DNA of 64,000 nucleotides from Solea solea (Eukaryota; Chordata; Actinopteri; Pleuronectiformes; Soleidae): NCBI RefSeq assembly GCF_958295425.1, contig NC_081142.1, positions 25,332,469 to 25,396,468 on the forward strand, read 5' to 3'. The notes beneath the pieces were generated by a model. The model did no database searches, was not told the DNA's origin, and worked only from the letters and a program-made list of their open reading frames with translations. Positions 36,515-48,906 of this stretch are shown one piece after another. Every line of letters begins with the position of its first letter. The stretch's first letter is position 1. The translations under genes and the position numbers were made by a program.

Positions 36515-38086
36515 TTAGGACGCCCGCTTCTTCTTTCCGTCAGTGGGGTGAGACGGGCGGTTCTTTGCTGCGACCGCTGCAAAGGAGTGTTTGCCCCACG
36601 GTCTCTGGGCGTCAGACCTGGGCTGCTGGTTGCCCTGCTGACCAGTCTGCCTCTGAGGGCGGGCACTGCTCTGACGTCTCCTCACTGCAGCAGCTGAGGC
36701 TGCAAAGGTGGGCTTGGCGGCCTGAGGGGGGCGAGGGGCTTGTCTCCTGGGCAGACAGAGATCAAAAGCTTCTCCCTCCTGCTTTCTGAGGGTGCTGGTT
36801 TCCCTCATCCTCTCCAGAGCTGGGCCAAACAGACCTTTGGTGGGGTCGTACGCGGCATCCATCACATCCGACTTCTGTGCATCACTCAGGCTCGAGTGGT
36901 TCAGCCACAGGGCCCTCTCTCCTGAGACAGCGAGGCCCATAACTCGGCCACTGCCCTGCACTGCTCCCCGTGAGGAGCGCAGGATGAGGTCATTCACCAC
37001 ACAGATCTCGTCCCAAAGAGCTGGGTTTGGTGCTCCAGAGTCCAATTGGCGGCCCATCTCCTCCAAAATCTCAGCCAGGTACGCAGACAGCAGTGTAACT
37101 GCATTCAGAGAACAGACTGACTGAGCTGCATATTTATACATCCTCTGGAAGATGGAAGATGTGACGCGTTCCATCTTACTAGGCAGAGGGATGTTAGAGG
37201 AGGCCGAGACAGAGCGGCGATCAGGGTGAAGGTGATGAGCCACTGAAGACTCCACCACTGGGGGTTCGGACAGCCCCAGTTCCTTCATCCCATGGATCTC
37301 CAGTTTAGAACATCCTTTGGCGGGGAGCTTGTTCTTAAAGGGACAGGACCAAAAACGGCTCATTTCCCTCATGCACGCAGGCACGGCTGGAAGGAGCTGT
37401 TTGGCTGGTGGTTGAGCTGGTGGAAGTCTCTTACCATCATAAAGGTCCCTCTCAGTGCCACCTGCGTCCTGAACTGCAGGCCACTGTATGCCCAGCTTAG
37501 AAGCAGCTCGTTTACAGACCTCGTAAAGGCCGCTGTCAGCTGGAGGAGCGACATCAGATGCACTGGAGGGGCGAGAAGGCACTGGAAAAGTGGCATCGTC
37601 CTCGTCCTCCTCCATATCATCCAAGTTGAGAATGTCTGAGTTGGCATAGCCCTCAGCATCCTCCTCTGGCTCTACGCCAGGGAGCTCCTCAAAGAGTGGC
37701 GGCATGTCTGTATATTCCTCCTCCATCATATCCGCCCAGCTCTTGGTAGCTCGCGGTACATGGGGAGTTTTAGCCACAGCGGTTTCTCCTGACAGACATG
37801 GGTCCTGAGGATTAGCGACCGCCACTCTCAGTCTCCTCTCCAAAATTTTCTCTGGCATATCCGCGCAGTGTGGACATGACTGCGGGTCAGCCAGAGACGC
37901 CTGTGCGTGTTTAGCACCCATGCACGTAATACACATGGGATGAGGGTCCCTGCCTGAGATGGATGAGCCGCATGACGCGGGACACAGGCGGGATGCAGCC
38001 TCTTTGACCTTCGGAACCGGCCCTTTGGCGGGGGTTGCGGTCGAGGACATGGCAGCGGGCGAAGAGAGAGACATTTCGTCGCGCAC
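36515..38086 (-). CDS. DIRS ORF1, Gag-like protein
   Basis: 523 codons, the first large ORF of the element, ending 44 bases before the Met of the RT ORF. Near the N-terminus is a Cys/His-rich block (DPHPMCITCMGAKHA followed by CPHCADM) suited to zinc binding. Acidic and Pro-rich stretches follow (DMPPLFEELPGVEPEEDAEG, DMEEDEDDATF), with a basic, Gln/Arg-rich tail (RRRQSSARPQRQTGQQGNQQ) probably contacting nucleic acid. DIRS ORF1 proteins are thought to serve as Gag. Two Met codons occur in the first five residues, and the start is uncertain by that much. Confidence 0.85.
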   Translation of the reverse strand: MRDEMSLSSPAAMSSTATPAKGPVPKVKEAASRLCPASCGSSISGRDPHPMCITCMGAKHAQASLADPQSCPHCADMPEKILERRLRVAVANPQDPCLSGETAVAKTPHVPRATKSWADMMEEEYTDMPPLFEELPGVEPEEDAEGYANSDILNLDDMEEDEDDATFPVPSRPSSASDVAPPADSGLYEVCKRAASKLGIQWPAVQDAGGTERDLYDGKRLPPAQPPAKQLLPAVPACMREMSRFWSCPFKNKLPAKGCSKLEIHGMKELGLSEPPVVESSVAHHLHPDRRSVSASSNIPLPSKMERVTSSIFQRMYKYAAQSVCSLNAVTLLSAYLAEILEEMGRQLDSGAPNPALWDEICVVNDLILRSSRGAVQGSGRVMGLAVSGERALWLNHSSLSDAQKSDVMDAAYDPTKGLFGPALERMRETSTLRKQEGEAFDLCLPRRQAPRPPQAAKPTFAASAAAVRRRQSSARPQRQTGQQGNQQPRSDAQRPWGKHSFAAVAAKNRPSHPTDGKKKRAS

Positions 38087-38099
38087 GGAGATCGCTCAC

Positions 38100-38460
38100 C
38101 AAGCACCGTAAAGTCAGCTCGCCGTAATGCGTTAGCTTTACTCTCGGTGACTGATGTAGCTTGTCGGCTAAGACACCGTGCACCCGGCAGATTAGCTGTG
38201 ATGCTAAGCCCTGCTCGGTAATTAGCGTTAGCACCCGGAGTTTAAGGTCCTAGCTAACGAAACACCGAAGAGTTAGCTCGCCGCGACACGTTAGCTCCGC
38301 TCCCGGTAAACACACAGTTAACAAACAAATGTCAACCGTATCCACGCTGACTCGCCGCAACGCGTTAGTCTGTGGGTAACTGATCTACAGTTAGCCGACC
38401 CCCGGTAGATAATACAGGGTGGCCGGTGGAGCAGCTCGCCTTGACGCGGACACTACACCA
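38100..38460 (-). promoter_or_regulatory. DIRS 5' leader with degenerate sub-repeats
   Basis: Between the 5' terminal repeat and ORF1, the + strand shows about four degenerate repeats of the form AGCTCGCCGYRACGCGTTAG (near 38117, 38275, 38350 and 38431). Two are followed by CTCTCGGTRA or CTCCCGGTAA. Their place upstream of ORF1 suggests promoter or packaging roles, but that is inference. Confidence 0.45.
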
Positions 38461-38635
38461 AGATCAAGTGGAAAACTTCTTGCGAAGAACTTACTCAGCA
38501 AATCCAGACGTAAGCCAGGGACTGCGTTCGGCGACGAGGACCTTAACGGCGCGTCTGCGAACAGTTTAGCAAAACCAAGCTAGCCCGAATAGCTGAGGGA
38601 GCTTCCACAACAGTTTCTTCACGGGAAGAAAGCGA

Positions 38636-38802
38636 GAATGATTTTGAGGGGCGGGTCGGCTGTGATAGTATGAAGGGGGCGGTGCCCCAGCACAGCTCGA
38701 CCTGTCTGTCACTGACAGACGTGGTGCCATTGGAGCTTCCCTGGTTGGTCATGCCAAGGCGATATCCCATAGTGAAACACCGAACGAAGTTAGAAAAAGA
38801 AC
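38636..38802. repeat. DIRS inverted terminal repeat, element 5' side
   Basis: 38636-38781 equals the reverse complement of 32861-33006 with no mismatch seen over 146 bases. The outer extension CGAACGAAGTTAGAAAAAGA plus AC, to 38802, is unique to this end and complementary to 33104-33141. Confidence 0.95.
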
Positions 38803-39488
38803 TGGTTTCTCTCACCTCACAAACACCTGACCATTCAACCAATAAACAGCCGTTTCCCACTGTTGGCCAGTGAAAGCTCGGGAATCAGACAGTCGTGAAG
38901 GGAAGGGGAAAATAACCCAGTAAAAATACACCACAAAGCAAACAGAAGCCTATATGTGCCGGTGATTCACACCACAGCAAGCTCCATTCAGTCAGCCTAG
39001 CTGTTCGCCATAACAAACAGCCCTCATACCATCTCTAAAGAGGGGGATTAGTATTAGCAGGGGTGCTACATTCACTACATGATGCTGTGACACATGAGAC
39101 AGGGAGGACTCCAGAGTCTCTCAGCAAGAGTAATCACCAGTGAAATATGTGTTTATTTGATCATCATATTCAAACACACAACACCTCAAACCCCCACAAT
39201 CTCATTTTGCCAATAACCCAAGTTTTTATTTGGAGTTATTAGCAAGCGTGTTGACGTTAGGTAATGCTGTAAATCAGCATAGCAATATATTTAGTGTGGA
39301 TATCCACTGTTGCTACTGCTGACCAGCTGCAGTTGTGGGCTAATCCCCTGGTTTATTTGGGGAAGTCCCATCCATCTCTGCACTCTGAGAGCTCTGTGGT
39401 TCACGCTTGGCAGTGTAGAATAATGTTATGCTAGGAGCGGAGACCAGCTAGCATTGGGGAAGTTGGGACGGCTCTGCCAAAGTCAATG

Positions 39489-39489
<1 letters not shown>

Positions 39490-39533
<44 letters not shown>

Positions 39534-39687
39534 GCGTAACCATAACCTTAACCTAAACACAATGCAATTCTTAGCCTTAAACTTGATCCCACTAGGTCCC
39601 ACCTCATTAGGACCAGGTTTTGGTCTCCATGAGGACTACTGGTCCTGAAAAGGTCCTAAAGAAGCAACAAGTACGAGTATATGAACC

Positions 39688-39723
<36 letters not shown>
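39490..39723. repeat. CA-bounded dispersed repeat, copy 2
   Basis: Opens with (CA)21 at 39490-39531, then AACCATAACCTTAACCTAAA, GGACCAGGTTTTGGTCTCCA and GGACTACTGGTCCTGA, and closes with a second (CA)n at 39690-39723. It shares text with 54120-54370. Confidence 0.7.
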
Positions 39724-39724
<1 letters not shown>

Positions 39725-42700
39725 CTTGAGGAAAGGCTGCAGTGGAATGCAGTCTGACACTTCAGAGCAGAGCTGGTGACAGAACAGTGTCCTCCTTCCA
39801 CACCTTCCACCACCTCCTGTCATCTGGACTACACTCTATCATGACTCGTGGCCATTGAGGGTTTTACCTTCATCTGTGTATGCTGTCCCAGGTCGCTATG
39901 GCAACCAATGGGTATTGTTGACAAGTGCTTGCTTTATGAGGTGATAATTGGACCTGAAGTTGCGAGCGCCCCGTCACCTCCTGTAGCTCCGAGTCCCACA
40001 GGAGGATAAGATTTACCCACAGTGTTCTAATGACACTGAAACACAGACACTAAGTTGTCTTTGTTTTTGGTACTAGAGTGAAACACTTACAGGGTCATCT
40101 CCCCCCTCTATTTCTCCACTCCTTTACACACATATTTTGTGTTTTCAAATCCCTGACATGTTTTTGCTCTTTTCAACATTTTGTGAAATTTTATTGACTT
40201 AACAATTAACCAAGATGAATCAAATGTCTAATTCTCAGTTGAGTCAGCAGGAGAATAGCGCTCAGGTGTGAATAGATGCCGTGTTGGCAGATCTGAGTGC
40301 GTGCCTTATCTTGGATGTTACACACAGATACTCTCCCTCATCGTGAGTTATGTAATAACAGTGATGGCAGATTCTGACAGGTCTTTGGCCTGAGTGGAAT
40401 CTGGTCTCCTGACCCCGGGAGGATTCCTCATGCAGACTTTCTTACTCAGTGCTTGTTGCACGTCAGGTCATTTGTTCATAAGTCAGTAGAGATAGAGATG
40501 GCGGGAGAGGAGCCCTGAAATGTGCATGAATGGTATTTGCTTATCTGCCACACTTTGCTCAAAGACAGAGTGATATATGGTCTGATTTGGAGTTCTGCTT
40601 GAATTCCAAAGCAGGTGTGTGGACTCTTTATTGAGATATCTATCAATGTATTTGTCTTTTTTGAGAAAGACAAGTCTGCATTCCTATTTTTTGTAATGTA
40701 GTTCTTTATAAACAGTCTAGGTGACTTGGTCATTCTACCTTTTTAGTCCAAAAAGTGTCCTAGGAACAGATTTGTGTGGTGATAAAAGACACGTGACCCA
40801 TCACAGGTTTGAAGAGTTATTCTGCTTTTGCAAAGGCAACAGTGAAGACAACTTGATACATGTTTGACAGTTTTTCAGAGTTAATGCATCATTCAGCTAA
40901 AGCTATGACCACACATTTTGACGAAATGTTACACAACACTGATGAATAAATCACACTGTGGTTGAAGCTCACTCAGTAAATGCTTATAAACACACAGAGA
41001 GACGGCGAGTGTCTCTCTGGCCTGTTGAGGTCTAAGTGTGCAAGGGGCTGCACCATTATTCACCTTTCTTAGCACACACACACACTCTGCTCCATGTTAC
41101 CTTCTTCCTGTCAGGAATAGGAATGATGGAAAGAAAAAAAGAAAATATGTGTTTAAGTGAGAGAGGGAGAGAGAGTCCGTTTCTGGCAAGGGTTTTGCTG
41201 CCTGCTCAGTTTTCACGGCCCGTAGTTTTATGAGTCTCTCTGCCTGGATGTGGGCAAGGTTAAACATCCACCACTGCCATGCCCCCCCCCCCCCCCAGCT
41301 CCTTTCCCCTGTGTCCACGTCCTCACTGTGGTTGTCTTGTGGTGTTGCTGCCAGTAAAGGAAACACATTAACACTGTGGCCAGTAACAGTGTAGGCTTTG
41401 TCCATAAGACTCATGAACTGGTCCACACCGCAGCAATGAGACGAGGCAGGGAACAGAGCCACTCCAAACAGAGGTGTGAGCTTTACAAGGAGACTACAGG
41501 TGTGTGTGGGGAAATAATGGACTTTATTACTGATTGGGGGGTGCTGTGCTACACTGTATCCCTCTGCCAAGTTTTCAGGAGCCAATTCAGCTCTGAAGAG
41601 TTTTGACAACCTGTGTTTGACCTGCAAACTAGTTACCAGTCCGGGGATTTTGTGACATTGCCTCACAGACGGTGTATGATATTGGGGGTTTCCAGCTCAT
41701 CAACTCATGATTTATCGTTCAGTGTTAAACATCCAGCACACCTGTGGATGTGGGACTGGTGTACCCCGCACCAGTTTGCAACATAAAACCTTTGGCATTT
41801 TTCAAAATCATGCATTGGGTGGAGCTCTCCCTAAAGTCAGGTTAAAAAGTGTTGTAGATTGATTCTCTCTCTCCTTTTTAACAAACGCTAATTGTCCCAT
41901 CCCAAAATAAGTATGGCACTGTTGGTGTGTAACTGTAAGATAGATGTCTAGCTGGTGGATGAGAGTAAAGATAACACTGATGGATGCATGAGTGGCAGCT
42001 GAACATTTGACTGCAGTGAGCAGCAGGGATGGGACCTGTCAGAACACATGAGCTGCCATGTTGGAGAGAGGCCCTGGAGCCAGATGAGGTGATCATGCAT
42101 AGTCAGGAGAGGTCTGACCTCAGTGGGGGTTTCCAAACACCGCTTATCTATGCTCTGTAGACATATGTTATTTCCTAATTAACTTGTCGATAGCAGTGAT
42201 TGAAAGTGTGGACATTTGTGTTTTAAATGCAACGTTATTGTTTGTAGTTTGATCCAAATGTGCCGTCAGCGCCTCATTTAACCTCTGACACGCTCCAACT
42301 CAACACGGTGACTGATCAGCGCTGACATGGGACCCACGTGACCCGCTGCCGACACACGACAAGCTGTATTTTATTTAGAGAAGCATGTGGAACTGTCTCT
42401 GCTCCGGTTTTACTTCTGAAATAATGGTGCATTGGCATGATTGGTTTCATGATTGGGGCGACGGTTACACTGTGTCGAGACAGAGCCTCGCTGTTACGCA
42501 GAGCTCAAAGGCAACATTCGCCTCCAGCCCGATGAGTTTGAAAATGAGCATGCAAGAGTTTTTAAGAGGTTTTCAAGAGGTTCACGCAGGGCTGTGGGAG
42601 ATTCATGCAGACTACAGTGGAGATGTTATGCCAGCTAAAAATAGCTAACTCTTAGATGAAGGCTCCAAGCTTCTCTTTGAAATTGTATTTTTACATGTAC

Positions 42701-43339
42701 CCACATATCTGCTATTTTGGCTTTGGAACATGAGACAAAGGAGACTCACCAGAGTGAAACCCCTCAAACACAAACAGGCTGCTTCAACCAAGCTGGTGGC
42801 ATTATTCGTCACGACACCGTAACATTTAGTGTTGATTTCCATCAGTATAACGCTGTCTTTGGGTTTGGAGGTTGGAGCGTTTACTTGTTGGCTCACTGTG
42901 TCGTCTTTCCCCCCCCGATCAGGACTATAGAACATGACACCGTCCCCTGAATGTGCCGTCCAAACACACAACGGTTCTCAAATCCTGCTGTTGGCACAGA
43001 GAGTGTCATTAGGAGCTCATTTGATTTCCTGCTCATACTATTGCCACAAGAACCAAGAAGCACCACCGGGAGATCTGGATCTGAAGTGTCTGCTGTTGTG
43101 TGGTGATTCTGGACTGGACACTACAACAGCAGATTCAGGGTGGTCCTGTTCATGGGCCGTTTTCCTGTGGAACTTCCCTTTTTTTTGTCGAGTTTCACCT
43201 TGGCCTCTTGCCCAGATTTCACACCAAAGCGTTGAATTATAAGGAAAAATGAGAGAGGAGGAATCTAAAAGAATCTAAGAACTGTAATGTTAGGTTTTTG
43301 CTCTTTGGCTGAAGAGGACTTGGAGCAGTAGTAGTGGTT

Positions 43340-43500
43340 TGGAAGCGTGTGTGTGTGCGTGTGAGGTGTGTGTTTGTCAGAAGATATCACCATCACTGTG
43401 AGGACCATTTCTTACAGGGTTTGTTAGGATTAGAATACATATTTACATGAGTTGAGATGGTTAAGGTTATAGTAAGAGATTTGGGAACCCATAATGTTCA
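43340..43500. repeat. CA/GT-bounded dispersed repeat, copy 3 (diverged, opposite orientation)
   Basis: Begins with a GT-rich tract, then TGAGGACCATTTCTTACAGG, GTTTGTTAGGATTAGAATAC and GATGGTTAAGGTTATAGT. This is the complement-style arrangement of the family. It ends about 65 bp before the 43567 exon. Confidence 0.45.
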
Positions 43501-43566
43501 GGTGTTTGTGTGTGATGGACATGTGGTATTCAGGTGACACTTACAGATTCTATGTGTGTGTTACAG

Positions 43567-43694
43567 GTTCAAACTTTGTGACGCGTAAGATCACTCGCTC
43601 TGTGGCAAAGATTCACCTGGGTCAAATCGATAGCTTCAACCTTGGCAACCTGGACTCCATGAGGGACTGGGGCCATGCCCTGGACTACATCGAG
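43567..43694 (+). CDS. gmds: GDP-mannose 4,6-dehydratase, exon (about human residues 215-257)
   Basis: Completes a Gly codon, then [40 protein letters not shown] and IE. NFVTRKI and LGNLDxxRDWGHAxDY are diagnostic of GMD; RDWGHA helps bind the GDP moiety and forms subunit contacts in solved structures. The acceptor is TTACAG and the donor GTAAAG at 43695, ending at phase 0. Compared with human it has several conservative changes (Ser216, Thr224, His231, Ile235-Asp-Ser, Ser-Met for Ala-Lys, Leu for Lys253, Ile for Val256). The C-terminal third (about residues 258-372) must lie beyond the window. Confidence 0.95.
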
Positions 43695-44892
43695 GTAAAG
43701 CACAAACCAACTACACACACACACACACGCACACACACAGTGCACTGCTTCAGGGTTCAACAGGGTTCAGATGTGCACATTAAAGCATTAAACAGCATGT
43801 CTTCCCAGATCTGTTGAGGCCAGAATATATGCAATCTGCATGAAACCTCCTATGATTCTCTGCCAAAGGAGAGAGAGGGATAGAAAGAGAGGGGGAGTGG
43901 GAGGAGAGAGAGTGGGCCACATGTTGTGAGGCCACAGACTGCACTCTGGTTTCCCACAACTCACCCATATCCCAGATCCCTTCAAGCCCCCATCACCGTT
44001 CCCCGAACGCCCGCAGGAGAAAGAGAGATTTGCCATGTCCTGGGGATGGTGACAGAAATATGATGTTTGTGCTAATGTCATGGTGCCAGCAGCCAGCAGT
44101 GGAGATTTGAAATGAACCGGAATTCCCCTTTAAGGCGGCGTGCAGAGGCATCAATTGTGTTATAGATGTGTAATAAGACTTCTCCCCAGTCATATCTAAC
44201 TCTAACCGCACTATAATCTTCATCTCCTGTTGTTTTGTTCTTGATTAGTGGATCTGTTTTTGCAAATTCACTCATGTTTCATGCAGATTGACATCTGACA
44301 CAATCAAAGTGCCGCGAGCAGATGAAACTAGAAAGTGCCATGAGCGCATACATCCACCATCACTAGAACCTGAATTGTTCATAGACGTTAGCATTGGGAA
44401 AATGTTGTTTACAAAAGTGGAGTCTTCTTTGGCTGATGCCCCACACCTCCACCAAAGACAGGCAAACGTTACAATATCATGCACGATAGCCATACCATAG
44501 AAAATACAAGAAGAAGAAGAAAAAACCCCAACAGAATCATTCAAGTTTCCATTGAAATGATTTTGGTGTCATGCAGCTTTTTTCCCTTTTCGACTGCAGT
44601 GACAGTGATTCAACTTCTGATTCCATAATTGTTGGTTCACATTCAGCGGGTTTCTTCATGCTGTTATTGGTCTGTCTGACTGTCCACTCGTACAAACCCA
44701 GTGCTTGCGTGTGCCTGCGTGTGCTTGCACTAGCCTGTCCAGGGCAAGCTAGCTTGAAAGACTCCAGGTTTCCTGTGGGAACAACAGACTTTCCAGTTCT
44801 GGTGAATCAGCCACCTCCTTGCTGCATGTCTCCAGTTTCAGAAAGACGGATTTGTGAAAGTCAAACAGAAGCCCAAGGTGCCGAGGGGAACT

Positions 44893-44922
44893 GAGGTGGT
44901 GGTGGTGGTGGTGGTGGTGGTT
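44893..44922. repeat. (GGT)n microsatellite
   Basis: About nine GGT triplets. Confidence 0.9.
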
Positions 44923-47900
44923 AGATGAAGGGTGGAGGAGGAAAAACAGACAGACGCGCGTTTGTGGGACATTTTTACATCATGTGTAAGTGAACCATCT
45001 CTTCTGCTGGAAGTTTACTCCACCCTGCACACCATCAAAGGTCAGCACTGTCACCAACACTCGCTTCTCTGCCTCTCTGTGTCACTTTGAAATATCCGTC
45101 AATTCAGCCACTGTCAGCCGTGTTGCCATGGCAAAGCTAAACAACGGCCAATTAGTAAACAGAACCACATGTGTCTGCTTTAGGCTGACAACTGCCCCCC
45201 CGTTTCTCCCACTACTCACCCCACCCAGGACAGGGAAATTGCGTGTAATTGGCTGTGGATGGATTGTGGGTGGCAGGAGGGGCGTGCAGTGTGTCTGCTC
45301 TAACAACATCTGAAGGCATGCGGTTGGCTGGGCATCGTCTCAGCCAGGTATCGGGTGTCTGTCCCCGGCAGCCAGACAGACCTGGGCCTGCCACATTCTC
45401 TCTCTCAGTGGAGCCCTTTATCATTATTATTATCATCATTAGTATTATTATTGTTGTTGTTGTTGAATTATGGATCACATGCTGCAGGTTTAGTATAAAA
45501 TCTGCAGATAAAATGACGTAGATCGTCCTCATCTTATCTTGCTCAGAGGTGTTAAGTTTTGGACTTTTAGTTTTGTGAAATCATTTCTTTTATGATTCTT
45601 TTTTTGAAGAGCATTCCAGGGAGAGGAGAAAACCCTCTCCCATCACTCACTAGAGGCTCTGTCTGAGCTGAGTCAGCCATCTTTACCAAGGACTGCCGCC
45701 TCCCAATTCCCTCCTCTCCCCTAATGAAGCAAAATGAAGCGGTGTTACCCGAGCTCCCATAAGAGGATTATTAAATAAATTGTAGCAACTAAAAAAAATT
45801 GTGCTTGTTGTTCCAACCTTCCTGGACATTGTCATAAAAAGTAACACTTAATACAAAGATGGTCGTAGTAGTAGAAATCATTCTAGAGATGCATCTTGCT
45901 TCTGGTAATAAATTATTGCTGATGTCGGTGCTTATGCGCACGCGTGTGTCCAGATTATTACAGAAGTCATTCAGGGGGCTGATAAATATCTTTGCCAGCT
46001 ACAGTTTTAATAAACACAGCTGGAGTAATAAAGAGCTAAAATGGGAACTAGGAGAGGATACGAGGAGAGGAGAGGGAGCATTGGGTTTCATCATCCTCCA
46101 AATACGTCCAAATCTCGATGGACCTACATTAGCCATCGTGTGTGTGTCTCTGTGACGGTTGACCAACAAAAAAACCTGTGTGTCCATGCACATATTTAAC
46201 TTAGTGTGGGTGGCACATTGTGCTTTGCCCCCCTGTGGATCAGAGCGGTAAAACCTGACTGAATATTATACATGAACTCACACACTGCACTTATTTGACC
46301 AAACATACATTGACACAGCGTGAGGACAGAACATATGCCTTCTACAGCACTTATACAATCTGATCCGCTCTCAAACAGTATTACTGAAAAGTGAATGTAC
46401 ACATGGTTGGACATTATTTAGTCTGGTCCTCAGGAAACAATATGCATCCATTGTCCCTGGAGCAGTAAGAGCTGTCTTTATGTATGTGCTTGCTCTTTAA
46501 GGACAGAAGAAAATGTCCGTCTATCATATGTTGTAATTATTTTTGCAACATGAGCACATTTCTATATTATTTATGGCCTTGATTTTAAGAACAACCTTAA
46601 TAGTTAAATATAAGAGATGTAATGTTACCACTAGGCTTTGATATTATAACATTCAGTGTGTGTGTGTGTGTGCGTGTGTGTGCAGCAGCAGCAGCTGGCC
46701 GCCTCCCTCCCTCCCTCACACTGACAGGCCTAAGCTCTCCCCTGCTGGGTTGAGGGTGAAAGCAGATGTTCTCCTCCTTCCTCTCTGGCTCTCCTCACCC
46801 ACCCTGTGTAACCAGAATCCCCAGCTTTCAAATGTTGCCCACAGGACAGTTTGAACCCCTCTGTGGAAAGCAGAGGTACAAAGATGTGTGTAAAGACAAG
46901 GCTGGACAATTACAGGCAAACACAAGTTAAAAACCATTATATAGTATAAAATACTAATGTATTGTGTTCTACTCCTCGTAATCAATGAAATCACATTTTT
47001 AATCCACTATAGCTCCAGTAGCTGACATAACACAACTAACAACCTTGGAGACCTAGGACACGCCCACTGGCAGGAAAGAACGCGGCTCATCGCATTGATT
47101 TATACAGGAGATGGCACATCAATCAGAAGAATATGAGAGTATTGTTGAGCGCGTTTCACAGCAGTGATTCGAAGTGAGGAGATATTGCCTGATTTATGAG
47201 TCTATGGGATGTTCTTGCATGCCAGTTGGTGTGTCAGTCAAGTGATGCTGCGGAACCCTATACTTGTATGTTTCTAAGCCATGTACTAAGAGGGATAACA
47301 TGCACTAAGGTGGTCCATGTGACATAAACCATCTTTGTTTGATTCATTCTTCTTTGTTGGTTTTACAATGGAAGAATGGGTCTACTGCCCCCTGGCTCTT
47401 CCTGTAGTGCAGGAACCCCCCCACAGAATAGAAAACTATTCTTACATGACTACCCTTCTGGAAGAAGCTGGAGATGACTGACTGTCTTCTTCCACTCCTT
47501 ATTTTTATATAGTCTTCATATTATAAAGGACATTTTCAACTGTAAATATGTCAATAGTGGGAATGAAGCACACTGTTCTCCACAAACAACATCCATTTAT
47601 CCACCTTTTCAAAGTTAAGGCTTCCTAATATTCAGAGGAACCATACACACTCTCCCCACTGCAGTTCTCGTCGGTCGCATCGTGCTGATGTTTTTCTTGT
47701 TGTTTTATTGTAGTTATTGCCACCAAAGAACTCTGAGATACTCACAGAGACGTCAGTTATTCAAAAAAAACAGCGCCGTCAACGCCGCGTCACGGAAAAT
47801 CCACCAATGTAATGCGAGATGTGAGCTAGCGAGATTTTATCGGACATGGTGGCGGCGAAGCGACTGCTCGGAAGGCTTGAATCAGCGAATTTTGATCACA

Positions 47901-48228
47901 GGGGACGAAAAAATAGTGCGTTTTTAGCCTTATTTAATTTGTATCTTTATTGTAAATAGCGCAAATCCCATAGTGACGTGTATGCTCAGCGTCTTCTTCT
48001 GTGGTCCTAGTAAAGCAGTGCTACAGTACCACGTACAGTCTTGGCATGTGTACTACAGCTTTTGGAGTTGTCGTGGTGAGTTTTGTGTGGATGAAGACGT
48101 GTCCTGCAGTTACGCTGTGTTTATGGAAAAGACTTTGAAAACAACAGAAAATAGAACATTTACATTTGGTTCTGTTTCCCTGTGGTTAGGACCTGAGGCA
48201 TCCTAATTCTCCAGTCTCTCCCAGGCAT

Positions 48229-48424
<196 letters not shown>

Positions 48425-48849
48425 TGACAGTTTTGGGAGTCAGGGAGTGAAGTCTTCACTGGTCCAGCAGACTGCAGTGATTGAGGGAGGGTTATCCTGT
48501 TTTAATTGTCTGAGGAGTCTGGCAGACTCTTTGGGACTGGAATGTGAGTGACCTCCTCGCTCGTGCTCCTTCACACTCCCTCTTGAATTGCCTCTCGCTC
48601 TGTCAGGCGGTTGAGAGGCTCGTGGGAAGATCCTCTGTCCAGACTGTAGCGTCGAAAACAAGCAACATATCACAGCAGCTCGTTACACTTTTGTCTGACT
48701 GATCGACTCCTTTGATACATAGCTGTCTGTCCATTTATTTACCAGCCATTACAGCAATGAAGGCAAAGACCTCTGGATGGATGAGATTATCTATATCACT
48801 GATGTGGCCAAAGTCATATTAATAATATTAATACTAATACAAATGATAA

Positions 48850-48906
48850 CAATAATAATAATAATAATAATAATACAAATGATGATAATAATAATAATAA
48901 TAATAA
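48850..48906. repeat. (AAT)n compound tract
   Basis: AAT triplets interrupted by ACAAATGATGAT. Confidence 0.9.

Larger units (their letters stand above)
32814..38802 (-). mobile_element. DIRS-like tyrosine-recombinase retrotransposon, apparently full length
   Basis: This 5,989-bp element is antisense to gmds. In element orientation (38802 to 32814) it shows a leader, a Gag-like ORF, an RT/RNase H ORF with a C-terminal extension, an overlapping tyrosine recombinase ORF, an internal complementary region and inverted terminal repeats. There are no LTRs or DDE integrase. The two 146-bp inverted repeats are identical by eye, and each end carries its own unique extension that is repeated in complement in the internal region. 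This is the DIRS1 architecture, in which the complementary region templates joining of the ends into a circle that the recombinase integrates without target duplication. AAC sits at both outer ends. Confidence 0.93.

Noticed and set aside
34411..36666. N-terminal 750 codons of the 1151-codon frame as part of the recombinase
   Set aside because: They overlap RT/RNase H antiphase and show no recombinase homology. Only the last 340-400 codons are annotated as protein, with the open frame kept as a finding.
41097..41666. 189-codon minus-strand frame, the longest outside the transposons
   Set aside because: It runs through a 15-C homopolymer and a purine-rich tract, ends in low complexity, lacks a recognisable domain, and has no splice or promoter context. 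Taken as chance.
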